From Cystobasidium ongulense (taxonomy: Eukaryota; Basidiomycota; Cystobasidiomycetes; Cystobasidiales; Cystobasidiaceae), in assembly GCA_022835595.1 (NCBI GenBank), contig BQUP01000002.1, positions 496,001 through 560,000 of the forward strand: 64,000 nucleotides of DNA. The letters run 5' to 3'. The position numbers and the translations under genes are program-made. Shown here in pieces: positions 25,308 to 36,548 of this stretch. Position 1 is the stretch's first letter; every line of letters begins with the position of its first letter. Under the pieces are notes generated by a model. The model did no database searches and was not told the DNA's origin. It worked only from the letters and a program-made list of their open reading frames with translations.

Positions 25308-26930
25308 CTAGCACGAGAACAAGCGGCTAGTGCTGACGTTCACTCTGCTCCATCCTCTACCTTGCACATATACCAGTCTGCCCAAGAGCCACATCCACGT
25401 AAGATGTTGGAAAGCGAATGGGAAAGGGTCCGCTGGATCTAGCATGGGATCTTTTTCGGATCCGTTTATATAGCTGTCGATGATCTCTCCAAGAGATGAA
25501 CGGACAGGCGGTGATATTGTGACGGCTGGCACCGAGGTCGTCAGAGGATCTATGTCCATGGATGAAGTAAGGAGTGGATGTAGATTCAGACACCAGCTTT
25601 GAGGTAACAAGTAATTTGCCAGAGCTATAGGTAAAGCGTGGAAAATCCAAGAATAACGATCTTGTGAAATTTCATCCGCTACTATTAGACCATTTTCCTT
25701 CTTTCCGAAATATGAGGCTGCTGACTTTGTTGGATCATATGTCGAAAGTAGAACTATAGCAGTGTGAACTCTGGGATTGCATTCAATGGGATAGAGAATA
25801 CCATTTTTATCCACGATAAAGTCAAAGCTGAAATGTCCAGAAAGACAAACTTCATCTCCTTCTTCTCTAGTTTCTTGCTTGAGTGCCTTCTTCCACCTCA
25901 ATAGAAACTCTCGAGTCCATTCTTCAGCATCTTCAGCTATACTTTGAGAGAATGACGTCTTGCAGTCCATGTATCGCATAAGCATATCTGACGAAGGGCA
26001 GCATACGAAAGATTGCATTACCCCTTCGACAGCGTGGCAGTGAGTGCAGAATTCGAAGCCGGATATAAATTGTTGGAGAACATATGGTGACTCTTTCGAG
26101 ATGGCGCGGGGCATCTTGCTGAGATGGGCTCGTGTCTTGGTCTCCGTCTCGAAGGGAAGTTGGGTGAGATCAGATCGGCCTGTCAGGAAGAGACTTCCAG
26201 AGATCAGCTCGAAAGCTCCTTCCTAGCAAAACAGTAACTGGAACTGACCTTGGTCGTCAAGAGCTGTACACTTGACAATATACATCCTTCCCTGTCTTTC
26301 ATCACTATGCAAGAACTCCACCGCTTCTTCGATGTCCGTGACCAATTTACTTTCTGGAGTTTGGAAACCCAATTCTTGACACAATTGCCCAAACATATCT
26401 TTATCATGTAATCGTAAAGCTTCTTGTGGAGACTGGATGAAGAATTTGCAATCTTTGCCCATGGTTTTCTTTAGAGTTCTAGCAGTAAAAGCGTCATTCA
26501 TAGTGTTACCAGCAGAACTAGCAGGTATCCAAAGTCCAACATTTTCTTTCTTGATTATACTCCAGATTGCCAATTCATATGCTTCATGACCTTGTTTAGC
26601 AGGATCGGGCAGATTGTAGTAATTTGAGATGCATCTAGAAAAACGTGATGATGATAACCATCCCCATTCTTGTTCATCTGCTATAATCACTCTATAACCC
26701 GCCTTCCAGAATATCCTTGCTAGAATCAGTGATTTTGTTGTTCTTGCTCCTGTAATAAGTACTGTAGTGCTCTTGTTCTTGCTATCCGCAGGCTGTACTT
26801 TGCGGGCGTGTGCGAACCAGATGACGATGCTGAGCGTGAATGACAAGGGCGCGGTAACGAGCGAGAGCAGCAGGAGCAGAGAGGTAGTAAGCAAGGACTG
26901 AGAATACGAGGGCTTCACAGGAGCAGACAT
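25308..26930 (-). CDS. ATP-grasp ligase of mycosporine biosynthesis
   Basis: In known mycosporine pathways an ATP-grasp enzyme couples 4-deoxygadusol to an amino acid. This protein begins with a membrane-anchor-like hydrophobic stretch (residues ~14-42, LLLLLSLVTAPLSFTLSIVI). A pre-ATP-grasp fold follows (TTVLITGARTTKSLILARIF, YRVIIADEQEWG). The ATP-grasp part includes KLVTDIEEAVEFL, YIVKCTALDDQ, the hinge SPYVLQQFISGFEF, and the metal-binding end DFIVDKNGILYPIECNPRVH with its Glu and Asn. One intron joins DDQG/RSDLTQLPF. A Cys- and His-containing loop (CTHCHAVEG) is notable. The call depends on both fold and neighbours: the cyclase and methyltransferase of the same pathway are next in line. 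ATG at 26930 chosen because it precedes the anchor. Confidence 0.85.
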
Positions 26931-27400
26931 GGCTTCTCCATGCACAATGCCTGTTGTGGCAGCTCTTGCTCTTGATGCTTGCTTTGCTTTCAAGTTGTCA
27001 CGAAGAAGAAGACGATCACCGTCGGTGCCTCTCGATTCTTGTCTTCGTTCAACACATCGTACATTCAAAAACAAGCAACAGAAAGACGACCTATTCTCCC
27101 GTCAAACTGATCCTCTATACATTCGTGTGGCAGCGTTGCGAAAGTGTTCTGCAGCAGCGAAAAGATCCTGTCCGAAGAGCAGCAGGCACATTGAAAAGCA
27201 ACGTGTTACACCTTGCTCGACAGCAGAGTCGTGAGCATGCCAACTAAATGCATAAGAATATTGTCTACAAAGGTTTTATGTTATTTGTATGTCCCTGTTA
27301 AAGCATGTATAAGAGAACAATCATTGACACCCTGATTTTCAGTTTCGCATCATGATAAAAATCAATGATGTTAACCATCTTTCCCACTTGTCCCTTTTTT
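26931..27400. other. Gap between ATP-grasp and cyclase genes
   Basis: About 470 bases: 5' flank of the ATP-grasp gene and 3' UTR of the cyclase. A polypyrimidine run lies near 27391. Open frames on the plus strand are short and not protein-like. Confidence 0.35.
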
Positions 27401-29198
27401 TTAACATCCACATTCTACTGCCTCTACAGCCTTGCCGTTTACAGGCTTAGCAATCTTGCCATTGGACGAGAGTCCGGCGCCTGCACCCTCGACAGCGACC
27501 GACTTGTCATCGGTCTTGCCAACATGGGCAGTGCCATTGCTCTGGCTCTTTTGCTTGAGCATCTCTTCTGGCGATTGACCTAGATCACCAGCATCAACGT
27601 AGGCTTCAATACCTGCACCCTGTCTGGGGAACTTTTTAACGATCTCCTTGTGTGTCTTCAAGGCGGCGTATAGCTCGTCCATAGAGGCATCGTTGATGAA
27701 GTGAGGTGTGCCAATAGGCTTAGGGACGACAAAGCGTTGCTTGCCGTCTCGGGTCTGAAGGATAGCCTCGGTACCAGCGTCGAGGAGAGCATTGTCGAAG
27801 AGTTCGTGGTCAAGCGAGAGACCAACGCGAGACATGAGTCCGAGAATTTCGTCTGACGATCAGATGGTGGGTAAGCTTGGCTCGTCCACACGGGTTGAAT
27901 GTGAAGTGTACTCACCTCGCTCTTCCTCGGTAATGTAGCCACGAGTCCAGGCTAGGGTGGTCGAGTAGGCCATGTCAATGTTGATGGCATGTCCGTGGCG
28001 TAGCGGAATCTCAGGCTTGAGTTCAAGAGTAGGAGACCAGGTGTGGCCGAAGGCGATGACTCGGTCAAGGCCGATTTCGTGAAGGTTTGGTGTCTCGAGC
28101 TGCAAGTCGGATATATGTCAACTATTGGTCCTCAACGGAACACAAGGCAGCACAAATAAAAGGAAACATACCTCCAACATGACCTTGATACCTCTATGGC
28201 AGACCTCCTTGGCAGCGTCAACGATTTCCTGCTTTGTTCCATCTGCTCTACCGAAGCGAGTCTCGATGAAAGCTTCACCGTTCTTCTCCAACAACTTCCA
28301 AATTGTTATATCAGAAACAGAAGAAATCTTAACTAGCTCGGCAAAGCCATTTCTGACTTGACCTTCTGGTAGTGTGCGCAAGAAAGTGAAATCTAAGAAG
28401 GTCATGGCAGGTGCGTGGTATGCACCAAGACGGTTCTTTAGCTTGCCGTGATTGACGGCGACCTTGATAGAGACGGCAGCATCGATTAGGCCGATGACTG
28501 TTGTTGGGATACGGATAAAGTTGGAGTTTCGTCTGTATGATGCGCATGCGAAACCAACGACATCGGTGACCTGTAGGAGGGAAGGGCACGGAGTGTCAGT
28601 CAGTGTCTCGGAGGTGCTGTACGCCTGTACCCTCTGCTTCGGGCCGAAGAAAGCCTTGTCGGCACCAAATGCCGCAGCAGGCAGGGAAAGGATCACGTGA
28701 CTCACTAGACCTCCTCCGCAAGTCAGGACAGGCTCCTTTCGGATGAGTCCAAAGTCGGAGAATGCGTCTACGATTGAGAGCATGTTGTCCATGGTCTGCG
28801 AGGAAAGCGTCAGCTGTGAGATAATTGTGGAGAAGAAGATCACGCTGCGCACCTTGTGAATTTCGCCCCCTGGCATAACGTGGAGGGTCAAGGGAATGTC
28901 GTGGTGCTTGAAGTAGCCCTTCATCTGGTCGGCATAGGCATCGTGCACAATCTGGTCAGTGATGAGGAGACATCTGTTCCACTTCTTGTAGATGTCGGCG
29001 AGGTGGGTGTGCTTGACGTCAAAGATGTTGTCGACAAACTTGAAGCCTGCACGAAGGAGGGGAGAAGTGTCAGACGGTGGAGTAGAATGGAGGTATAAAG
29101 AGGGAAAGTCGACACTCACCATACTTCAACTCCTCGAAGCCGTCGACGGAGAAGCCATCCTCGAGGACGCCAACCTTTGCTTTCATGTCGGAAGCCAT
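27401..29198 (-). CDS. 2-demethyl-4-deoxygadusol synthase (sugar-phosphate cyclase)
   Basis: A member of the dehydroquinate-synthase-like cyclases, which form the six-ring core of mycosporines from sedoheptulose 7-phosphate (shikimate-linked origin is a competing route). Landmarks are [16 protein letters not shown]; the NAD-binding VLTCGGGLV and [25 protein letters not shown] with [17 protein letters not shown], the form typical of DDGS/EEVS rather than plain dehydroquinate synthase (SVGGKTGVN); FAELVKISS; and metal-ligand His in the [11 protein letters not shown] and IAFGHTWSP blocks. The tail is Gly/Lys-rich and ends in Cys-Gly-Cys. Five or so introns. The start is the ATG at 29198. DDGS is preferred to EEVS because the methyltransferase and ATP-grasp partners are adjacent. 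Confidence 0.88.
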
Positions 29199-30470
29199 GT
29201 TGAATGAATGTATGAAGGAGGGGTAGTAACTTGTTGAAGTTGATCTAGACGAGTGCTGATGTTTGTTGGATTGAGAAGAGAGAAGAAAAGAACTGAAGAA
29301 TGGAATTACTTCTCCTCGAGATCAAGGCAGCTCCTCTCCTACTAGTCACGTTCTTCGCCTCCTGGGCGATTGCAGATCAACGATCTCGAGAGCTGTGGTC
29401 ATTATGAGCAAGTGAGCGACCGTCCATACGCGCGGCAATCGGGTATTATTGTCTTGTCCTGTCTTTGTGCGCACCAAATTCATTATTATCATACAAGTTG
29501 GCTGCTCCATCCAATCTACGCGTCTCTTCCATCCAGCATCGCAGATCGCGAGCGACAGTTTGCCCGTCAGACGGATCGACGTTGGCCTCCAACCATTTCT
29601 ACCATTTTAAAGCGCAATCATTTACTCCACTTACTGCCGTTGTCAGCTCTGATCAGGAGCAATCAGTAGGAGATCCGGATCGTCCGTCTTTCGCCCGGTG
29701 CAGCTGTAGACGCGCTGAACGGGCCAGCATGATGACTGGTTACAACACACCAGGATACAGCCTGCTTTTCTCTTCTTTAACACTTGCAGAACCGGCACAA
29801 AAGTCCATCGACTGCAGACGTCTAACCTTTCCCTGCTGCGAGAATAGGAGATACGGTGACTATTCCTACGGAAAACCCTTCTGTTTCTCCCCATTTTGGT
29901 CATAAAGACTTGCGATGAAATAACCAAGATGTATTGCGATCAACATTCGCCTGCTTGCTGATGCTACCGCTACGAGGTCTTCTGTCACTCGATCTGTACA
30001 TCGTATAATTGCATTCGAGATCGAGCAATTCCAACATGGAAAATGCCCGTAACTTGATAGATTTATACTGAATCTACCCTTGACAGGGCGCAGACTTTGT
30101 GTACTTCGATGGCCGATAATTTAGCTGGTTTGATGGTGTAATGATCTGGGCTTGATTTCCATCCGGCTTCAGGGCAAAGAAGCTTCGGGTGCATCAAGTT
30201 CCCGACTTTGCCACGTAGTAATATGTATGATGCACAACATGGAGGGCGTGTCAGTAGCGATTCTAAGCGGGCGATTCGTCAAGTAACAAGCTCTATCATA
30301 GTCCATAGTTTATTGAGCTCTCCTGAAAGTGCCGTAAAACCTCCCAACCGCTTCTTTGCTTGCCTTTGTGCTTCTGGCGTGGCTGTAAAGCCGATCGACG
30401 CGCGCGCTCTCCAGTCCATCATTCAAGTGTATCTGCCTTGCGACAATACAAACGCAGTCAATACTCAAGC
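29199..30470. promoter_or_regulatory. Bidirectional promoter between the cyclase and O-methyltransferase genes
   Basis: About 1.27 kb separates the divergent starts of the two early mycosporine genes, the longest gene-free stretch in the cluster. The open frames inside are Ser/Cys-rich, overlap on both strands and lack family features, so I treat them as non-coding. The length suggests a shared regulatory region. I could not identify a specific light- or stress-response site. Confidence 0.45.
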
Positions 30471-31520
30471 ATGTCTGGATCATCGTCCTTGTCCGCCCTG
30501 GAGGCCTTGTGCGCTACCTGCTGCTTACTACATCTGATTGTCAGCTACTGAGATGGACCTTGCATTTGTTTTTCAGGTCCGCACATGACATCAACGAACG
30601 GCAACGAATGCTCCTCTCAAAGCTACAAGCAGAGAGCGATAAACTGTCACCATCAGCTCAAGCAGCTCTAAAAGAAGCTGTACAAGTAGCAGAAGGATTA
30701 GATTCGTATTTGGACAAGATTTCAACTTCACCACCTGAAATATTAAATGAAATGATCAAGAAGACTTATGAGACTGATTGGAAAAAGTTATATCAAGATG
30801 GGACTACCTCTATTCCTCTTATCAAGGAGATGTGTGCTGGTGGTTATGAAGCTGTTTTACTGAGGGAGTTTGCCACGATGGTAAAGGTGGGGTTCCTCAA
30901 ACTTCAAGTGCGGGGTGTACATGAACTCTAGCTGATTCGGTTTTAATCAGGCCAAACGAATTCTAGAGATAGGAGTCTTTACATCAACAACAACAGTAGC
31001 ACTCGCTTTATTACCATTCGTCGAGAAGATAGTAGCATGCGATATAGAACCCTACCTCGTAGAATTCGCAAAACCTTTTTACGAACAAGCAAAAGTTACA
31101 GATAAGATTGATTTTAGAATTGGAGATGCTATCAAAACATTGGAAGATATAGAATCAAAAGGTCAAGGGTTTGATTTGGTTTTTATCGATGCTGATAAAG
31201 GTGGTTATTGGAGATATTACGATAAGATCATGAGTAGCAAGGTTCTTTTGAATCCTGATGGAGTCATTATTGCCGTGAGTTTTTCCGCTGCCCTTCATTG
31301 TTATCTGTTCACTAACAAGCTTTTTACCTTCTGGTTGCTTCGGATCACACAGGATAACACTATCTACAAAGCTTCGACTTTTGTGCATCACGAAGCTTTC
31401 GCTGAAGGCGCAAAGGCACTCGGAGAGTTCAACAGGAAAGTAAAAGAGGATCCTAGGTCTGAGGTCGTTGTATTGCCTGCGCGTGACGGTATTAGTATCA
31501 TTAGAAGAGCCCAGCAATAA
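30471..31520 (+). CDS. O-methyltransferase of 4-deoxygadusol synthesis
   Basis: Four exons fit in phase: 30471-30508, 30577-30886, 30951-31274 and 31353-31520, giving about 280 residues, the usual size for this family. The class I SAM fold is plain: ILEIGVFTSTTTVALAL (motif I), VACDIEPYLVEFAK (acidic strand end), GFDLVFIDADKGGY (metal/catechol-type motif) and VIIADNTIYKAS. It groups by pattern with the mycosporine O-methyltransferases that convert 2-demethyl-4-deoxygadusol to 4-deoxygadusol. The ATG at 30471 gives the short first exon MSGSSSLSALEAL. It is divergent from the cyclase and in tandem with the A-T-R gene 330 bases downstream. Confidence 0.88.
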
Positions 31521-31850
31521 GCTGCAACCATGCAGATCGTCAGCGGTCCTCTCCGTAGTCTATCAGCTCCAATGCCAATACTATAGAAGAATAGAGCTTT
31601 TTCTTAATTGTATTATTAGAAAGTTAATCAATCAAGGGATGCGCTGCTCACTTTTCTCTGACTTCTTTGCTATCTTCAATTGCAGGCGGTCTCGGATCGC
31701 GATCGCCACACATGTGAACAGGCAGGTAGGTACCTCGGCCAGACTGTTGGAGATGAGGCTTCTTTACTTACACCACGACCATTATCACATTCGCTTACTG
31801 GCACTACCGACGACTGCACTATCGCTAACTGACAACGTGAACGCGTCAAG
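31521..31850. other. Gap between O-methyltransferase and A-T-R genes
   Basis: About 330 bases between two genes read in the same direction. No credible gene. It should hold the first gene's 3' UTR and the promoter of the second. Confidence 0.35.
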
Positions 31851-34800
31851 ATGGCCGACCTTTCATATCTCGTCATGACAGCCGCCGATGCAGCCTTGCA
31901 CAATACTTCGCATCCTCACGACATAGTCTCCTTGAACCAATTGCTGGAAGAGCGAAGCACGACTTGTCCCGATATCATCTGCGTGGGATTCACAGACAAG
32001 CAAGATGGCCTGCTCATTTGCAAGACCCTCAGTAGGTCTTCACAGGCAACGTGATCGGGCTTCTAGAACCAGAGATACTCAAGTTGACCACCATTCTCTG
32101 CTCTTTGCTTTATCACAAAACAGCATTCAAGCAATTGTACGATAAAGTATGCAAAACAGCCTACCTGTTGTGCAATGAGCCCGAATATGCCTTTCAAGCT
32201 CGAACTAAAAAACAAGAGACGCAAGATGAAAAGCATCATTTCACAGTTGGCTTGCTTGCACCAAGCTGTGAAGAGTTTTTAATCACACTATTCGCTCTGT
32301 TCAGGCTGGGATGGAGTGTTCTTCTTATTGCGTAAGTGCTCGTCTGTTCAACGGCATAGGCACGTCCTCCGAAGGATCGCAGCTGAAAATGGTTTCATAT
32401 CTCTTCAGACCGCAGAATACACCTGAGGATATCGCAGGGTTATGCAAGGCTACCAATGTATCACGTGTCTTATTTCACCCTAGCATGGGCAATGCAGCCA
32501 GTAAAGCGGAAGCGGTATCCCAAGGATCACTTGCCGTTACGCCTACGCTGGTATACTCTATTGAGAAGCACGATGTGCCTGGAAGTTACGAACAGACTCG
32601 TTCAGAGCTATGTCCGGAGGAGGAAAGCGAGACAGATTGCATTATCTTTCATTCTTCGGGGTCGTCAGGCACTCCAAAGGTTAGTGCCTTCCTCACAGAG
32701 TCATAATAAATTCTGACCGCGCATTTTGCTCATCTTTCATCTGCCATCCCTAGCCAATCCCTCAAAAGCATCGCATATGGACGAAAGCGGCATGCTGTAA
32801 ACCATGCTCTCCCTCTTTCACCACGACACCTCTTTTTCACGGTGGCATAAGTGATCTCCTCCGCGCAATGATGTCAAAATCGACATTGTACATGTTTCCT
32901 TCGACCATGCCTATAACAGCTTCAAACCTTCTGGAAGCATTCGAAGCCTGTCCTGAAAAACCGACAAGCTTTTTATCCGTTCCCTACATACTAGAGATGC
33001 TCGCTGATACTAAAGAAGGCATGCACAAGCTGGCGGAGTTTCAGCTGGTCAGTACCGGCGGGTCACCGCTGGCGCCTCACGTGGGAGACATGTTCGTAGA
33101 GAAGGGTGTGAAGCTTGTCAGTCGATACGGATCGAGCGAGTCAGGATGTAAGTCACTCTATGCGTCTTTCTCACTATCGCGACTCGTGTTGATCTCGATA
33201 TGCCCAATGCAACAGTCCTTATGACCTCTTTCCGCGATTTCGCGAATGATAGAGAATGGAACTATCTTCGACCTTCAGCTGGCAAAGAGTGGCTCGTATT
33301 TGAGGACCAAGGAGATGGGACAAATGAGCTGGTTGTACCAAAAGCATGGCCGACACGGGTACGTTTGCCTCGGCGTCCGCTGCGCATTGCACGTTTTCTT
33401 TAGCTCATGATTCGCCTCTTTTTCATATGCAGAACAAATCCAACAGGTCGGACGGGTCGTACGCAACTAGTGATCTGTTCCGTAGGCACTCTGCGATAGA
33501 TGATGCATGGATGCTTTGTGGGCGAAGTGACGATGTTATACTAATGGTAAGATAGCCTGCCGTAGTGCACATTGGATTGAAAGACTAATCACTACTTCCC
33601 TATAGAGCAATGGTGAAAAAGCAAGTCCAGCTCCCCTGGAAAGCGCCGTACGAAAGTCTCCTCTCGTCAAAGAAGCTCTCGTCTTCGGCGTCAACCGTTC
33701 CAGTCTGGGATTAGCCGTCATACCGACTAAGGAAGGAGTGAACTCTTCGGATCTTACTTCAGCTTTAAAAGAAGCCAACAAGATCGCTCCTGCGCATGCA
33801 CAGATTGCGCCTGAGCTAGTAGTCATTCTCACTATCGATGATACTTTTCCGAAAGCAAGTAAAGGAACAATGCAACGCGGCAAGGCTTATCAAGCGTATG
33901 CTAGCGCCATTGATCAGGCTTATAAGCGATACGAAGCATCTGATATGCATGATGGAACTTCGCTCAAATTGCAATTGGCACCTAGCGAGCTATTAGACTA
34001 TATACTGGACAAGCTAAGGGAAACGATGCAACAGCAGAATGTCGATGCCGACGATGACTTGTTCAACCTTGGTCTAACATCTACGCAAGCGCTTCGTGTG
34101 CGAAATGTGCTCAGAACGGTAAGTAGCGCAAGGCTGAGGTCTACTACCGGGAATCGGACTGACCCCAATCGACTTGCAGAAATTGGACCTCGGTACATCT
34201 GTAAATCTGCCTCCGAATATCGTTTACGAATGTTCTACAGCACGAAGGTCAGCTGGCATACTATCTTCCTGAAGACAGATCTATCTGATCTTCCCTCCTA
34301 TAGGTTGGCAGGCTACATATCCGATCGAACAGAAGGCCACCACGTTGAAAGTGAAGATCCCGACTTCAGGTTAATGGAGGAGCTACTGAATAGCGAGCTG
34401 ACTAAGTTCGAAGCTTTACCAAACAAACAAACAAATGGGCTCAATGAGAATTCGACACCGCGCACCTGTGTAGGTTGCGAGTTTCTCGCCAGCAACGCTT
34501 ATAGAGCTGACGAAAAACCTCTTGTAGATACTGACTGGAGGTACCGGATCTCTCGGTGCTCAACTCATCTCACAACTGATGAACCGAACAGATCAATGGA
34601 ACATCACGTGCCTAGTCAGAGCTGCTGATGACGAATCCGCTTGCGAGAGAGTGCTCAACAACCTTCGAACTCACCACGTCAACCTTGGCGAAGATCCTCT
34701 TTCTCGTCTGACATGCCTGGCTGCTAAACTCCCCGAGCCTTCATTAGGCCTACAAGCTAAGGCATACGACGACCTCGCTCATAAGGTGGATCTCGTGATT

Positions 34801-35769
34801 CATGCCGCCTGGCCGGTGCACTTCAGTGCCGGACTGCAGTCGTTCGTTCCTCATCTGCAAGGCCTCGGCAATCTAATCAGCCTGGCGAGAAGTAACGATG
34901 CAGATGTCTACTTCTGCTCCTCAACAGCGGCTGTACTGGGCGGAACGTCAAAGACTATAGAGGAAAGGATATATACCGATCCATCAGATGCAGTCGCTAT
35001 TGGTTACGCTAGATCGAAGTTCGTCGCCGAAAACATATGCGCTGCGGCAGCGAAAGCTGCTGGGAAGAGCAAGATTAGCGTTTTGCGGCTTGGACAGCTG
35101 AGCGGGGATACCGTACATGGTATTTGGAAGACGGAGGAAGGATGGCCGCAGTTGTTCGGCTCTGCTGGCCTTGTGGGATGTTTGCCGGAACTCAACGAAG
35201 TGGGTATCTTTCGCCTAGATAAGGAAACTTTCGGATGAAGTGCTGACCTCCTGGGGGAATAGACTCTGAATTGGCTACCCATGGACAAAGCTGCCAAGGC
35301 TATCGTGGACATCCTTACCAAAAAAGCTGGACAGAAGAGTCACAACTCGGCAGAAGTGTTTCATGTGACTTCCACTAGTCTTACGACTTCGTACAAGGAC
35401 GTCCTTGCTGTCTCAAAGACTGCAGGATTGCATTTCGATCTGGTCCCGCCTGCTCTGTGGCTTAAAAAGTTGGATGTTGCTCGAAATGACGGCAAGGAGC
35501 ATTCGTGTCTGAAGATGCTTCCTACGTGGGAGAGGAACGTACGTCTCGACTTTCAACACGTCTTTTGCGCCTTTTCAGCTGAAGCAGATTTTCAAATTCC
35601 TTAGTACGGAGGATCTCTCGATGCAGAACCACAGGCACCCGTCTTCGAAACCAAGAATGCTGAAAATTACACGCAAGCTCTGAATGAAGCAACAACAGGC
35701 TATTTGTTTGTCCGGATATTGCAATATTGGCAATCGCAGGGCTTGATCCAGCTTAGCCAGCCGAATTGA
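31851..35769 (+). CDS. Adenylation-thiolation-reductase (carboxylic acid reductase-like) enzyme
   Basis: An NRPS-like protein of about 1,050 residues with no condensation domain. The adenylation domain shows A3 IIFHSSGSSGTPK (32,640-32,680), A4 TTPLFHGGISDLL, A5 RYGSSESG, A7 YATSDLFRR, A8 CGRSDDVILM and A10 GTMQRGKA. The carrier domain has DLFNLGLTSTQALRVRN, with the phosphopantetheine Ser. The thioester reductase has LTGGTGSLGAQLI for NADPH and IGYARSKFVAENI with the Tyr-Lys pair. Such enzymes load an acid as a thioester and release it as aldehyde or alcohol. A4 has FHGG rather than the FD of alpha-amino-acid-activating domains. About nine introns. The position beside the mycosporine genes suggests it reduces the amino-acid carboxylate of a mycosporine; this is inference. 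Lys2 is unlikely because the body is short and the specificity region differs. Confidence 0.82.
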
Positions 35770-35876
35770 ACAGTACATGTTTAGTTGGAATTCACAGGCC
35801 GAAAGAGGGAAGCAGATCCCTTACACTGCCGGCTTCGTTGTATGGGCAATCCAGCATTCCATGCCAACCATAGGTA

Positions 35877-36185
35877 TTACCCGCCGGCGGGTTGCCGATG
35901 CACTTCCTCATCCGACAAACGGAAATCGAACACCTCGAAATGGGGAGGGGACTTACTGGTTTCCATATCTAATAGCAGCATCGAGGTGCCGTCATCCAGC
36001 TCGTATAGCTTCAGTACAGATGCTTTCGCATGTGTCAGGGGGCAATCTAGCTGATTGGCCGCTTCAGTGTCGGCTGCTATTGATTTGGAAGGCTTTGTCC
36101 GCTTGCCGGTGCCAAAGATGAGGATGGGCATATAGACTCCAAGCGCTATTTCGCGCCCATGTTCTCGCAAGTCATCTGCTCTCAA
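35877..36185 (-). pseudogene. Aldo-keto reductase remnant
   Basis: A 102-codon open frame whose two ends look like the two ends of an aldo-keto reductase. The N-terminal part, REIALGVYMPILIFGTG, matches KDLAPGVQMPIIGFG of the intact gene at 36549-37931. The C-terminal part, HFEVFDFRLSDEEV, matches NFEIFDFELADEDM. The ~200 residues carrying the barrel and catalytic tetrad are missing, replaced by about 50 unrelated residues. It lies just downstream of the intact copy on the same strand. It is best read as a decayed tandem duplicate. A short expressed protein cannot be ruled out, but it would lack reductase activity. Confidence 0.55.
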
Positions 36186-36548
36186 TATGAAAGAAGCGCG
36201 TTGATCAGCAAGCGGAAGGGCGTCACGTCAATGTTCGATCCTTGTTGAAGAGATGGCTCACGCGCTATCAGTGACACTGTGGTAGATAAATAAGGAGGGA
36301 TGGGATGTAAGTCCAGCGCGCTGTGGTCTGGTGTTCAAGTCAGCTATAACGAAAGTCATGTTCAAGTAAACCAGTAGACGATCGAAAGTGTATGCAAGGG
36401 AAGGACGCAAGTCCTGATCTGCTTGTGATTGCAAGATTCACTACCATGCCTAACGAATTGCCCTCTTCTGTATAAAGTTCTATCATTTTACTACCTGCAC
36501 TCGCACGAGCCTTGTGACAAGGACCCCTGCCACATGAAACGGCGGGAC

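Noticed and set aside
29465-29905. A 146-codon frame between the cyclase and methyltransferase genes
   Set aside because: Composition is not protein-like, another frame overlaps it on the opposite strand, and it lacks any motif. Treated as promoter DNA.
31851-35769. A full NRPS or Lys2 aminoadipate reductase
   Set aside because: No condensation domain is present and the body is too short and divergent for Lys2. The A-T-R layout fits better.
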